Source: Flavobacteriaceae bacterium (lineage in GTDB: Bacteria; Bacteroidota; Bacteroidia; Flavobacteriales; Flavobacteriaceae). From it: 7,577 nucleotides of DNA. The translations under genes and the position numbers were made by a program. The notes under the pieces are model-generated. The model ran no database searches. It was given only the letters and a program-made list of their open reading frames with translations, and was not told the origin of the DNA. Below are positions 1-5,645 of the stretch, in pieces. Location: positions 1 through 7,577 of the forward strand of contig JAUWLK010000127.1 of assembly GCA_030613745.1 (NCBI GenBank), given 5' to 3'. Within the stretch, counting starts at the first letter, position 1, and every line of letters starts with the position of its first letter.

Positions 1-426
1 AATTCTCAATACCTGACCTGGATAAATTTTATTCACATCTTTTAGCATTGGTTTATTTGCTTCAAAAATTTCATTATACTTCATAGCATCACCATAATAT
101 TTTTTAGCAATTTTACTTAAACTGTCACCACTTACAACAGTATGAAGTTTAGCTTCTGGTTCTGAAACAGCAGTAGTCATTTTATCATCTACACTGGCTA
201 TACCTTTAGTATTCCCAATAGCTAATAAAACTTTTTCACGAGTTGCTTGATTTGCTGCAACTCCCCAAACTTTTGCTGTTTCACCGTCAATTTCAATATC
301 CAAATCAGTTACATCAAAACCGTATGACTGAATATCTTTAACTAATTTTGATGCATTTACAGCATTATCTGCTGTAGAATCAATTGTTTTTTTTCCTGAA
401 TTTGATAAAAATGAAAAAATTCCCAT
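1..426 (-). CDS. lysM: BON-LysM domain protein, Kbp/YgaU type (C-terminus cut by window edge)
   Basis: The minus-strand frame from ATG at 426 stays open for 142 codons to base 1. The N-terminus MGIFSFL resembles E. coli Kbp (YgaU), which begins MGLFNF. Residues about 25-85 form a BON domain, with the typical end GIASVDDK at 75-82. Residues about 94-142 form a LysM domain, with HTVVSGDSLSKIAKKYYG at 95-112 and EANKPML...IYPGQVLRI at 122-142. E. coli Kbp (149 residues) ends a few residues after the same VLRI, so only a handful of codons are probably missing. There is no signal peptide, as in Kbp. E. coli Kbp is a potassium-binding protein needed for normal growth under high external K+, and LysM modules commonly bind peptidoglycan. 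A K+-sensing role here is inferred from homology. The family call is very secure; the physiological role is less so. It is divergent from upp. Confidence 0.93.
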   Translation of the reverse strand, partial: MGIFSFLSNSGKKTIDSTADNAVNASKLVKDIQSYGFDVTDLDIEIDGETAKVWGVAANQATREKVLLAIGNTKGIASVDDKMTTAVSEPEAKLHTVVSGDSLSKIAKKYYGDAMKYNEIFEANKPMLKDVNKIYPGQVLRI

Positions 427-467
427 AATTTTTATTGTTTTAAAATTGGTTAAGATTGTTAATTTAC

Positions 468-485
468 AAAAAAGTCACCTTTTTT
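468..485 (-). promoter_or_regulatory. Inverted repeat in the lysM/kbp leader (GNRA-loop hairpin)
   Basis: On the minus strand the sequence reads AAAAAAG-GTGA-CTTTTTT, a perfect 7-bp inverted repeat around four bases. As RNA, the loop GUGA fits the GNRA tetraloop class and is closed by a G-C pair. It lies about 42 nt upstream of the kbp start codon, so it would sit in the kbp leader or overlap its promoter. No good TAnnTTTG box is visible for kbp. The stem is six A-U pairs plus one G-C, so stability is marginal and chance is possible in such AT-rich DNA. Confidence 0.3.
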
Positions 486-510
486 AATATAAAAATCTTA
501 TAAATTTTAG

Positions 511-542
511 TTGTTATAGAAGAAGTTATATCTTTATATTTG
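511..542 (+). promoter_or_regulatory. Bacteroidota-type promoter for upp
   Basis: TTG at 511-513 is followed after 21 bp by TATATTTG at 535-542, an exact match to TAnnTTTG, the -7 element used by the primary sigma factor of Bacteroidota. Transcription would begin around 547-550, leaving a leader of only about 10 nt before the upp ATG at 559. The spacer carries a 12-bp-spaced direct repeat, GTTATA at 513-518 and 525-530. No Shine-Dalgarno sequence is present; the leader is A/T only, as is usual in this phylum. Confidence 0.65.
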
Positions 543-558
543 TTTAAAATAAATTTTT

Positions 559-1209
559 ATGATAATTCATCTGTTAGATAGTACGAATTCTGTTTTAAAC
601 AATTTTATTTCTGAAATTAGAGATTTAAATATTCAAAAAGATGCAATGCGTTTTAGAAGAAATATTGAAAGAATAGGTGAAATACTAAGTTATGAATTAA
701 GTAAAGAATTGAGTTATACGATTGAAGATATTGCTAGTCCTTTAGGTATTAAAAAAATTGCGATTTGTGAAAAAGATTTGGTACTATGCTCTGTTTTAAG
801 AGCTGGACTACCTTTGCATCAAGGGATTTTAAATTATTTTGATCAAATTGAAAACGCATTTATTTCTGCTTACAGGCATCATACATCTGGAGATGATTTT
901 GATATAAAAGTTGAATATTTAGCCTCTCCTTCTTTAGATCAAAAAATATTAATTTTAGCCGATCCTATGCTTGCTACAGGAAGTTCTTTAATTGCTGTTT
1001 ATAAAACTTTAAAAAAATTAGGTGACATAAAACAAATTCATATTGTTGCTGTTATTGCTGCAAAAGAAGGCATAGAGTATATTAAGAATTCTTTTCCAAA
1101 AAATACTCATTTATGGGTTGCAACTATTGATGAAAAACTAAACAATAAAGGTTATATAATACCAGGGTTAGGTGATGCTGGGGATTTAGCTTTCGGTACA
1201 AAACTATAA
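559..1209 (+). CDS. upp: Uracil phosphoribosyltransferase
   Basis: This cytosolic pyrimidine-salvage enzyme makes UMP and pyrophosphate from uracil and PRPP. The 216-residue length is close to the usual size of about 208-217. The type I phosphoribosyltransferase PRPP-binding loop is ILADPMLATGSS at residues 132-143. RAGLP at 81-85 is the conserved segment that forms the active site. The C-terminal uracil-recognition segment YIIPGLGDAGDLAFGT (199-214) is nearly identical to the E. coli form. The flexible-arm segment AYRHHTSGDDFDIKVEY (104-120) differs from E. coli but fits the shorter Bacteroidota type. The ATG at 559 sits just after a strong promoter match and gives a normal N-terminus. The stop codon lies inside the last codons of the convergent membrane-protein gene, with a 6-bp overlap, so no separate terminator exists between them. 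Nothing is missing or broken. Confidence 0.97.
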   Translation: MIIHLLDSTNSVLNNFISEIRDLNIQKDAMRFRRNIERIGEILSYELSKELSYTIEDIASPLGIKKIAICEKDLVLCSVLRAGLPLHQGILNYFDQIENAFISAYRHHTSGDDFDIKVEYLASPSLDQKILILADPMLATGSSLIAVYKTLKKLGDIKQIHIVAVIAAKEGIEYIKNSFPKNTHLWVATIDEKLNNKGYIIPGLGDAGDLAFGTKL

Positions 1210-2127
1210 TATATAAATACTTATATATATTATTAAAAAAAGATACAATATCATCTCTTTTAACCAATGCCTTTTAATGTATTGGAAGTAATTGGCAAAA
1301 AGTATACTTAAAGGAAAAAATAAATAAATAAATTCAGAACCATTTTTTATTGGAGCTAAAACAACTAAAAATAAGGATAATCCTGTTTGAAATATTAAAA
1401 CAGTCCAGGTTGCTTTAAAGTCTTTTTTCTTTGATAGTGATTTTGTTGTTGTTGGGTATATTGAAAGGAATACAAAGGCTAATATAAATACTATAGGATA
1501 AAAAAATATGCCTAATTTATAATTATGGTAATTAAAACTATAATCCAAATGCCAAATTTCATAAAATTGATCTAAATTATTTGAAGCTAAAAAATAAACA
1601 TATACTAAAAATAGTGGTGTAATAAAACCAATAATTGGTATAAAAAAGTTTTTCCAATCATTTTTCCAAAAGATAATAATAGCCATGTAAAGTAATATTA
1701 TATATACAAAACTCCAATCATAAATTAAACTTGCTATCCCAATCCAAAAAGAACTATCAAATATCTTTTCTTTAGTTTTAAATGAAGTTCTTAAACTATA
1801 AATCTTTCTAAAAGATAGTAATAAAAAAAAATTAGTGACCAATAAACTTTTATTTTCGAAAGAAAAAGGGAAGAAACCAAAAAATAAAACATAAAAAAAC
1901 AAGGCAAAAGAATTATCTTGAGTTAACATGTTTTTTCTAATTATAAAATCAAAAATAAAAAGCATCAATATTGCTAAAGACAAATAAAAGCTCTTTTTTA
2001 AAAAATATGTAATTGAAAACTCTCCTGAAAAAACAAATATGGCTGCAATGCTATAAATTATAAACATCATTACTGATAAAGCCAAAAAATTAATTGGTTT
2101 TGTTTTATTAAAAAAATTGGCAATCAT
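1204..2127 (-). CDS. Polytopic inner-membrane protein, DUF6427 type
   Basis: This 307-residue protein has about ten predicted hydrophobic segments, at roughly 13-33, 44-63, 74-90, 94-106, 127-153, 161-181, 206-224, 240-260, 264-282 and 290-306. It is rich in Phe, Ile, Leu and Tyr, and has short Lys-rich loops at 112-121 and 229-238 that are probably cytoplasmic. The N-terminus MIANFFNKTKPINF matches what I recall of the flavobacterial family DUF6427, whose members often lie beside upp. No catalytic or transport motif is recognisable, so no function is assigned. The start is ATG at 2127, followed directly by the conserved-looking N-terminus. The gene is convergent with upp (TAG at 1206-1204, overlapping the end of upp) and divergent from the DUF6341-type gene. 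Family assignment is from memory of sequence and context; a membrane location is clear. Confidence 0.8.
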   Translation of the reverse strand: MIANFFNKTKPINFLALSVMMFIIYSIAAIFVFSGEFSITYFLKKSFYLSLAILMLFIFDFIIRKNMLTQDNSFALFFYVLFFGFFPFSFENKSLLVTNFFLLLSFRKIYSLRTSFKTKEKIFDSSFWIGIASLIYDWSFVYIILLYMAIIIFWKNDWKNFFIPIIGFITPLFLVYVYFLASNNLDQFYEIWHLDYSFNYHNYKLGIFFYPIVFILAFVFLSIYPTTTKSLSKKKDFKATWTVLIFQTGLSLFLVVLAPIKNGSEFIYLFFPLSILFANYFQYIKRHWLKEMILYLFLIIYISIYIL

Positions 2128-2144
2128 AATGATATTTTTTAAAT

Positions 2145-2178
2145 TTGCATTTTTAAAGAACTTTTGTCTTTAAATTTG
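2145..2178 (+). promoter_or_regulatory. Candidate promoter for the DUF6341-trmB-atl operon
   Basis: TTG at 2145-2147, then 23 bp, then TAAATTTG at 2171-2178, an exact TAnnTTTG match. The predicted start of transcription near 2185 would give a leader of about 75 nt before the ATG at 2261, long enough to contain the 2203-2218 inverted repeat. The spacing is at the long end of the accepted range. Confidence 0.4.
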
Positions 2179-2187
2179 ATTATTTTG

Positions 2188-2219
2188 CAAGTTTAAAGCT
2201 AATGTAAAAAACTTTACAA
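2188..2219 (-). promoter_or_regulatory. Candidate promoter for the DUF6427-type gene
   Basis: Read on the minus strand: TTG (2219-2217), 21 bp, then TAAACTTG (2195-2188), one mismatch from TAnnTTTG. It would start transcription about 50-55 nt before the ATG at 2127. It interleaves with the forward promoter candidate at 2145-2178, so the two divergent transcripts could influence each other. Confidence 0.3.
2203..2218. repeat. Short perfect inverted repeat in the divergent intergenic region
   Basis: TGTAAA-AAAC-TTTACA is a 6-bp inverted repeat with a 4-bp centre. It covers the TTG element of the candidate minus-strand promoter and lies in the presumed leader of the plus-strand operon. It could be an operator half-site pair or a weak hairpin. 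Chance is a real possibility given the base composition. Confidence 0.3.
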
Positions 2220-2260
2220 CATAAGCCTATAGGTTTCGGTTGATTTTAAAAAATATTATT

Positions 2261-2458
2261 ATGATTGTAAACAATATTTGGAGAGCTACTGCTGATTTTT
2301 GTACTAACGTTTTATTTGCTCCATACGATGTTTTTCGTTTTACCGAAGGATGGTGGAGTTCAAACATTGTAAACGCTTTTTTTATTAGTATTGGTTTTGT
2401 ATTATTATTGTATTGGTTAGGTCAATTACAAAAATTTAGAAAAGCCGGAACTGAATAG
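2261..2458 (+). CDS. Small single-pass membrane protein, DUF6341 type
   Basis: This 65-residue protein has an amphipathic N-terminal region with the motif LFAPYDVFR (18-26), then EGWWSSN (29-35), one transmembrane helix at about 35-53 and a short basic tail QLQKFRKAGTE. The pattern of an N-terminal 'FAP/FIPFDALR' motif, a tryptophan pair and then a helix matches what I recall as DUF6341, a flavobacterial family of about 65-75 residues with no known function. I chose ATG at 2261 rather than the in-frame TTG at 2240, because the upstream residues (MILKNII) are not family-like and the ATG is directly followed by a plausible N-terminus. It is the first gene of a likely operon with trmB, whose GTG start follows 26 bp after this stop. 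Possible roles include being a small subunit or adaptor of a membrane complex, but nothing in the sequence shows this. Confidence 0.82.
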   Translation: MIVNNIWRATADFCTNVLFAPYDVFRFTEGWWSSNIVNAFFISIGFVLLLYWLGQLQKFRKAGTE

Positions 2459-2484
2459 ATTTCATACTACAAATTTGAATTACG

Positions 2485-3156
2485 GTGGGAAGTAAAAATA
2501 AACTGAAAAGGTTTCGTGAGAATGAAACATTTAAAAATGTAATTCAACCTATTCGTGAAGACGTTATTAATAATTTTCCTTTAAAAGGAAAATGGCATTC
2601 ATTTTTTAACAATAACAATCCTATTATTCTTGAATTGGGCTGTGGTAAAGGTGAATATACTGTTGCTCTTGCAAAAAAATATCCTAATAAAAATTTTATT
2701 GGAATTGATATAAAAGGTGCTCGGTTTTGGCGTGGAGCTAAAACAGCATTAGAAGAAAATTTAATAAATGTTGCATTTTTAAGAACCCAAATTGAATTAA
2801 TTGATCTTTGTTTTTCTAACAACGAAGTTTCCGAAATTTGGATTACATTTCCTGACCCTCAAATAAAATTCAAACGCACCAAACACCGTTTAATAACTCA
2901 AGATTTTTTAAAAAAATACCAACACATACTAAAACCTAAGGGTATAATTCATTTAAAAACAGATAGTGAATTTTTACATGGTTATATGCTTGGTTTATTA
3001 CAAGAGGGAAAACATAAAATATTATACGCCAATCATGATATTTATAATAGTTCAAGCCCCCCTTTAGAAGCTACCTCTATACAGACTTTTTATGAAAAAC
3101 AATATTTAGAAAATGATAAACCTATAACCTATATAAAATTTAAAACAAACTATTAA
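2485..3156 (+). CDS. trmB: tRNA (guanine-N7-)-methyltransferase
   Basis: TrmB transfers a methyl group from S-adenosylmethionine to N7 of G46 in the variable loop of tRNAs. At 223 residues it has the normal single-domain length. Visible motifs are SAM motif I LELGCGKGEYT (49-59), GIDIKGAR (73-80), which holds the acidic residue for SAM ribose binding, the signature TFPDPQIKFKRTKHRL (121-136), HLKTD (156-160), and the C-terminal T-x(5)-E tract TSIQTFYEKQY (197-207). The start is GTG at 2485. An in-frame TGA at 2476-2478 leaves no upstream ATG, and MGSKNKLKRFRENETF is the usual Bacteroidota N-terminus, so the GTG call is firm. The gene follows the DUF6341-type gene by 26 bp and precedes the ATL gene by 49 bp, all on the same strand. 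No key residue appears to be lost. Confidence 0.95.
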   Translation: MGSKNKLKRFRENETFKNVIQPIREDVINNFPLKGKWHSFFNNNNPIILELGCGKGEYTVALAKKYPNKNFIGIDIKGARFWRGAKTALEENLINVAFLRTQIELIDLCFSNNEVSEIWITFPDPQIKFKRTKHRLITQDFLKKYQHILKPKGIIHLKTDSEFLHGYMLGLLQEGKHKILYANHDIYNSSSPPLEATSIQTFYEKQYLENDKPITYIKFKTNY

Positions 3157-3171
3157 ATTTACATACCTAAT

Positions 3172-3179
3172 TAGTTTTG
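3172..3179 (+). promoter_or_regulatory. Possible -7 element upstream of the ATL gene
   Basis: TAGTTTTG matches TAnnTTTG and lies 26 bp before the ATG at 3206, a reasonable distance. No TTG element is found 17-23 bp upstream, so it is either a weak internal promoter or chance. The ATL gene may simply be read through from trmB. Confidence 0.25.
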
Positions 3180-3205
3180 TTTAAAAAAAGAATATTTTTA
3201 GTAAA

Positions 3206-3541
3206 ATGGAAAATGAAGGTTTTTTTGAAAGAGTTTATCAAGTCGCAAGACAAATTCCATACGGGAAAATTACAACTTATGGAGCAATTGCAAAATACTT
3301 AGGAACTCCTAAATCAGCCCGAATGGTGGGTTGGGCACTTAATGCTTCAAAAAATGATAATTCTATACCGGCTCATCGCGTTGTAAACCAGAAAGGGTTA
3401 CTCACTGGGAAAAATCATTTTAAAGGCACTAACTTAATGAAGCAATTACTTGAAAATGAAAATGTTAAAATTTATAATAATCAAATTGTAAACTTTAATG
3501 CTCTTTTTTGGGATCCAATAAAAGAGTTGATTAAACAATAA
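3206..3541 (+). CDS. Alkyltransferase-like protein (MGMT family, no acceptor cysteine)
   Basis: This 111-residue protein consists only of the DNA-binding domain of O6-alkylguanine-DNA alkyltransferases. The helix-turn-helix region is IPYGKITTYGAIAKYLG (17-33). Tyr25 matches the tyrosine that helps flip the base, and Arg39 in SARMVGWAL matches the arginine finger. The active-site motif PCHRV is here PAHRV (55-59), so the alkyl-acceptor Cys is Ala56. The whole protein contains no cysteine. It therefore cannot repair by direct alkyl transfer. By family knowledge, ATL proteins bind O6-alkylguanine and hand the lesion to nucleotide-excision repair. The characterised E. coli and S. pombe ATLs have Trp at this site. 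ATG at 3206 gives a normal N-terminus (FFERVYQVARQIPYG). It is the last gene of the probable DUF6341-trmB-atl operon. The fold is certain; the role in excision-repair signalling is inference. Confidence 0.92.
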   Translation: MENEGFFERVYQVARQIPYGKITTYGAIAKYLGTPKSARMVGWALNASKNDNSIPAHRVVNQKGLLTGKNHFKGTNLMKQLLENENVKIYNNQIVNFNALFWDPIKELIKQ

Positions 3542-3570
3542 ATTCTGTTTTTTTGAGTTTCTTGATTAAA

Positions 3571-3604
3571 TTGTGTTAATTAAACATATTCTTTTTTATA
3601 TTTG
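3571..3604 (+). promoter_or_regulatory. Bacteroidota-type promoter for the outer-membrane protein gene
   Basis: TTG at 3571-3573, 23 bp, then TATATTTG at 3597-3604, an exact TAnnTTTG match. The predicted start near 3610 leaves a leader of about 25 nt before ATG at 3636. It separates this gene from the upstream trmB-atl transcript. No G+C-rich terminator hairpin is seen between 3542 and 3570, only a run of seven T at 3548-3554. Confidence 0.6.
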
Positions 3605-3635
3605 TAAATAATTGTTACTAATTTGAATTTAAATC

Positions 3636-4436
3636 ATGAAGAAATTTTTACCTAAAATTACATTATTAATTTTTTTCTTCTTTTTTACTATAACCTATTC
3701 GCAATCAAGATTTAGTCATGAAGCAGGTCTGATTTTTGGTGTTGCTTCTTTTCAAACAGATTTTGGTCAAAGACATAATTTTCCAAGTGCAAATCAATCA
3801 ACATTATCTGTTGGAGTTGTTCATTATTTAAATTTTTTTGGTAGTCAATACAACTGGAGATCTGGTACCAGTTTCTTTTCTGAACACTTTAAATTAAAAA
3901 CTGAGTTCAATTATTTATTTAATACTAATGTACAGCATGAAGGTGAATATGTTGAATTAGATAATGAAATAGGAGATAAACTAAAAGTTATGAAAGGTCA
4001 AATTAAGATGTATAATATTGGTACAAATCTTGAATTTTATTTCTTTCAACTTGAAGATTATACAGCTTATTTTACTAATAAAAAATCTATAAATCCTTTT
4101 GTAAGTTTAGGCTTACACTTTAGTGCTTACGACCCTGATATTTTGGTAAATGACGTTTCTTTAGAAGGAACTGAAGAGCCTTACCTTGGATTAATTAACA
4201 AATGGCAAGAAGGAGCTATTTATTTAAACTCTGGGTCTACTTTTGGCGTTTCAGCTGGAGCTGGTGTCCGTTTTGGTTTAGGTGATTTTGATTTTGTAAT
4301 TGATAGTCGTTGGCAACATTTCTTTTCTGATAAAGTTGATGGTTTAGATGATTTTTCAAGTGATACCGGTAGTGAATACAATGATACCGCGATATTTGTC
4401 AATATTGGTGTGGTATATGTTTTTGGTAAATATTAA
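3636..4436 (+). CDS. Secreted, probable outer-membrane beta-barrel protein (THC0290_0291-like)
   Basis: This 266-residue protein starts with a clear signal peptide: MKK, a hydrophobic core LLIFFFFFTIT (10-20), and probable cleavage at TYS|Q (22/23), the S/A-Q pattern common in Bacteroidota. The mature part alternates polar and hydrophobic residues and has Gly/aromatic-rich strands such as SFGV-type turns (202-216) and SRWQHFFSDKVDGL (224-237). It ends FVNIGVVYVFGKY with an aromatic residue last, as in beta-barrels inserted by BamA. The N-terminal SHEAGLIFGVASFQTDFGQRHN (27-48) and the C-terminal RWQHFFSDKVDGL match what I remember of a flavobacterial family named THC0290_0291, of unknown function. 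Older records may carry misleading enzyme names for such proteins. It has its own promoter and ends convergently with the gamma-synthase gene, the two TAA stops sharing TTAA. Export is secure; the barrel and family name are probable. Confidence 0.8.
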   Translation: MKKFLPKITLLIFFFFFTITYSQSRFSHEAGLIFGVASFQTDFGQRHNFPSANQSTLSVGVVHYLNFFGSQYNWRSGTSFFSEHFKLKTEFNYLFNTNVQHEGEYVELDNEIGDKLKVMKGQIKMYNIGTNLEFYFFQLEDYTAYFTNKKSINPFVSLGLHFSAYDPDILVNDVSLEGTEEPYLGLINKWQEGAIYLNSGSTFGVSAGAGVRFGLGDFDFVIDSRWQHFFSDKVDGLDDFSSDTGSEYNDTAIFVNIGVVYVFGKY

Positions 4437-5578
4437 ATAAGTTGTAAAGCCTTCTCTAAATCTTTTATTAAATCTTTTTTACTTTCTATACCTACACTTA
4501 ATCGTATTAATGAATCTATAACTCCTGTTTTTTCTCTTTCTTCTTTTGGTATAGATGCATGAGTCATACTTGCCGGATGACCACTTAAAGATTCTACTCC
4601 TCCTAAAGATTCGGCTAAAGTAAATACTTTTAAATTTTCTAAAACTTTTATAGCCTTATCATAACTATTCCCTTTAATAGTAAATGAAAGCATTCCTCCA
4701 AAATCTTTCATTTGTTTTTTAGCTATTTCATGATTTGGATGATTTTCAAAACCTGGCCAATAAACTTTATCAATTTTTGGGTGTGATTCTAAATATTCAG
4801 CAACTGCTTTACCATTTTCACAATGTCTTTGCATACGAATATGTAGCGTTTTAATTCCTCGTAAAACCAGAAAGCTATCCATTGGTCCGCAAATAGCTCC
4901 GCTTGCATTTTGAATAAAATATAATTTATCAGCTAAGTTCTTATCCTTTACTATTAATGCTCCCATTACAACATCTGAGTGACCTCCTAAATATTTTGTA
5001 GCAGAATGCATAACAATATCTGCACCTAAATCAAGAGGTAATTGCAAATACGGCGTCGCAAATGTATTATCAACAACTAAACGCAAATGGTGTTTTCTAG
5101 CAATATTGGCTGAAGCTTCAATATCAATAATATTTAGCATTGGATTTGTTGGTGTTTCAACCCAAATCATTTTTGTTTTATCATTGATATATTTTTCAAT
5201 ATTATTAGTATTATCCATTCCTATAAAATGAAATTTTATTCCAAAATTTTCAAATACTTTTGTAAAAAGTCGGTAAGTACCCCCATACAAATCATTTGTG
5301 GAAATTACTTCATCCCCTGGATTTAATAACTTAATAACAGCATCAATAGCTGCTAATCCCGAACCAAAAGCCAAACCATAATTTCCGTTTTCAATACTTG
5401 CTAATGCATTTTCTAAAGCAGTTCGAGTTGGATTTGCGGTACGAGAATATTCATATCCTTTATGACTACCAGGTGAGGACTGCGCATATGTTGAAGTTTG
5501 ATAAATTGGAGGCATTACTGCTCCTGTACTTGGATCGTGTTGCTGACCTCCATGAATTACTTTTGTATTAAAATCCAT
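4433..5578 (-). CDS. metB: Cystathionine gamma-synthase/gamma-lyase family PLP enzyme
   Basis: This 381-residue enzyme of the Cys/Met-metabolism PLP family has the standard length. The PLP lysine is Lys195 in HSATKYLGGHSD. Asp170 in VVDNTFATPY pairs with the pyridine nitrogen. Tyr98 in DLYGGTYR stacks on the cofactor. EYSRTANPTR (43-52) supplies Tyr44 and Arg46, which contact the phosphate of the neighbouring subunit. ETPTNP is at 141-146, LAESLGGVESL at 321-331, and Arg359 in IRLSVGIE binds the substrate carboxylate. The Gly-Gly after LY, where methionine gamma-lyases carry Cys, argues against methionine gamma-lyase. Glu43 and Glu329 resemble both gamma-synthase and human-type gamma-lyase, so synthase (O-acyl-homoserine + Cys to cystathionine) and lyase (cystathionine to Cys) cannot be separated by eye; flavobacterial homologues are usually annotated as the synthase. 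Start ATG at 5578 gives the typical MDFNTKVIHGG. It lies 58 bp downstream of the antiporter gene and may be co-transcribed. Confidence 0.9.
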   Translation of the reverse strand: MDFNTKVIHGGQQHDPSTGAVMPPIYQTSTYAQSSPGSHKGYEYSRTANPTRTALENALASIENGNYGLAFGSGLAAIDAVIKLLNPGDEVISTNDLYGGTYRLFTKVFENFGIKFHFIGMDNTNNIEKYINDKTKMIWVETPTNPMLNIIDIEASANIARKHHLRLVVDNTFATPYLQLPLDLGADIVMHSATKYLGGHSDVVMGALIVKDKNLADKLYFIQNASGAICGPMDSFLVLRGIKTLHIRMQRHCENGKAVAEYLESHPKIDKVYWPGFENHPNHEIAKKQMKDFGGMLSFTIKGNSYDKAIKVLENLKVFTLAESLGGVESLSGHPASMTHASIPKEEREKTGVIDSLIRLSVGIESKKDLIKDLEKALQLI

Positions 5579-5630
5579 TATATATATTTTATTAATTATT
5601 ATCGAAAATATCTAGCTTTTTTGAATAATA

Positions 5631-5645
5631 GCTAAATTATTTAGC
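5631..5645. repeat. Perfect 7-1-7 palindrome over the antiporter stop codon
   Basis: GCTAAAT-T-ATTTAGC on the plus strand spans the last codons and TAA (5639-5637) of the antiporter gene. As RNA it could form a 5-bp GCUAA/UUAGC stem with a 5-nt loop. A second TAGCT copy at 5613-5617 could pair instead with AGCTA at 5630-5634. No U-tract follows on the minus strand, so this is not a convincing intrinsic terminator. It could equally be an operator before metB or chance. Confidence 0.35.

Noticed and set aside
1209..1228. 8-bp all-A/T inverted repeat (ATATATAA-ATAC-TTATATAT) after upp, as a terminator
   Set aside because: It contains no G-C pair, is followed on the plus strand by an A-tract rather than a T-tract, and is explained by the last codons (YISIYIL) of the overlapping membrane-protein gene.
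2240..2260. TTG start that would lengthen the small membrane protein to 72 residues
   Set aside because: The extra residues MILKNII do not look like part of the family, and an ATG at 2261 is available directly before the recognisable N-terminus.
2544..2822. Open frame of 92 codons on the minus strand
   Set aside because: It lies entirely antisense inside trmB, whose motifs are intact, and its product has no recognisable domain.
4220..4402. Open frame of 60 codons on the minus strand
   Set aside because: Antisense inside the outer-membrane protein gene; low-complexity Lys/Pro/Ser product with no family resemblance.
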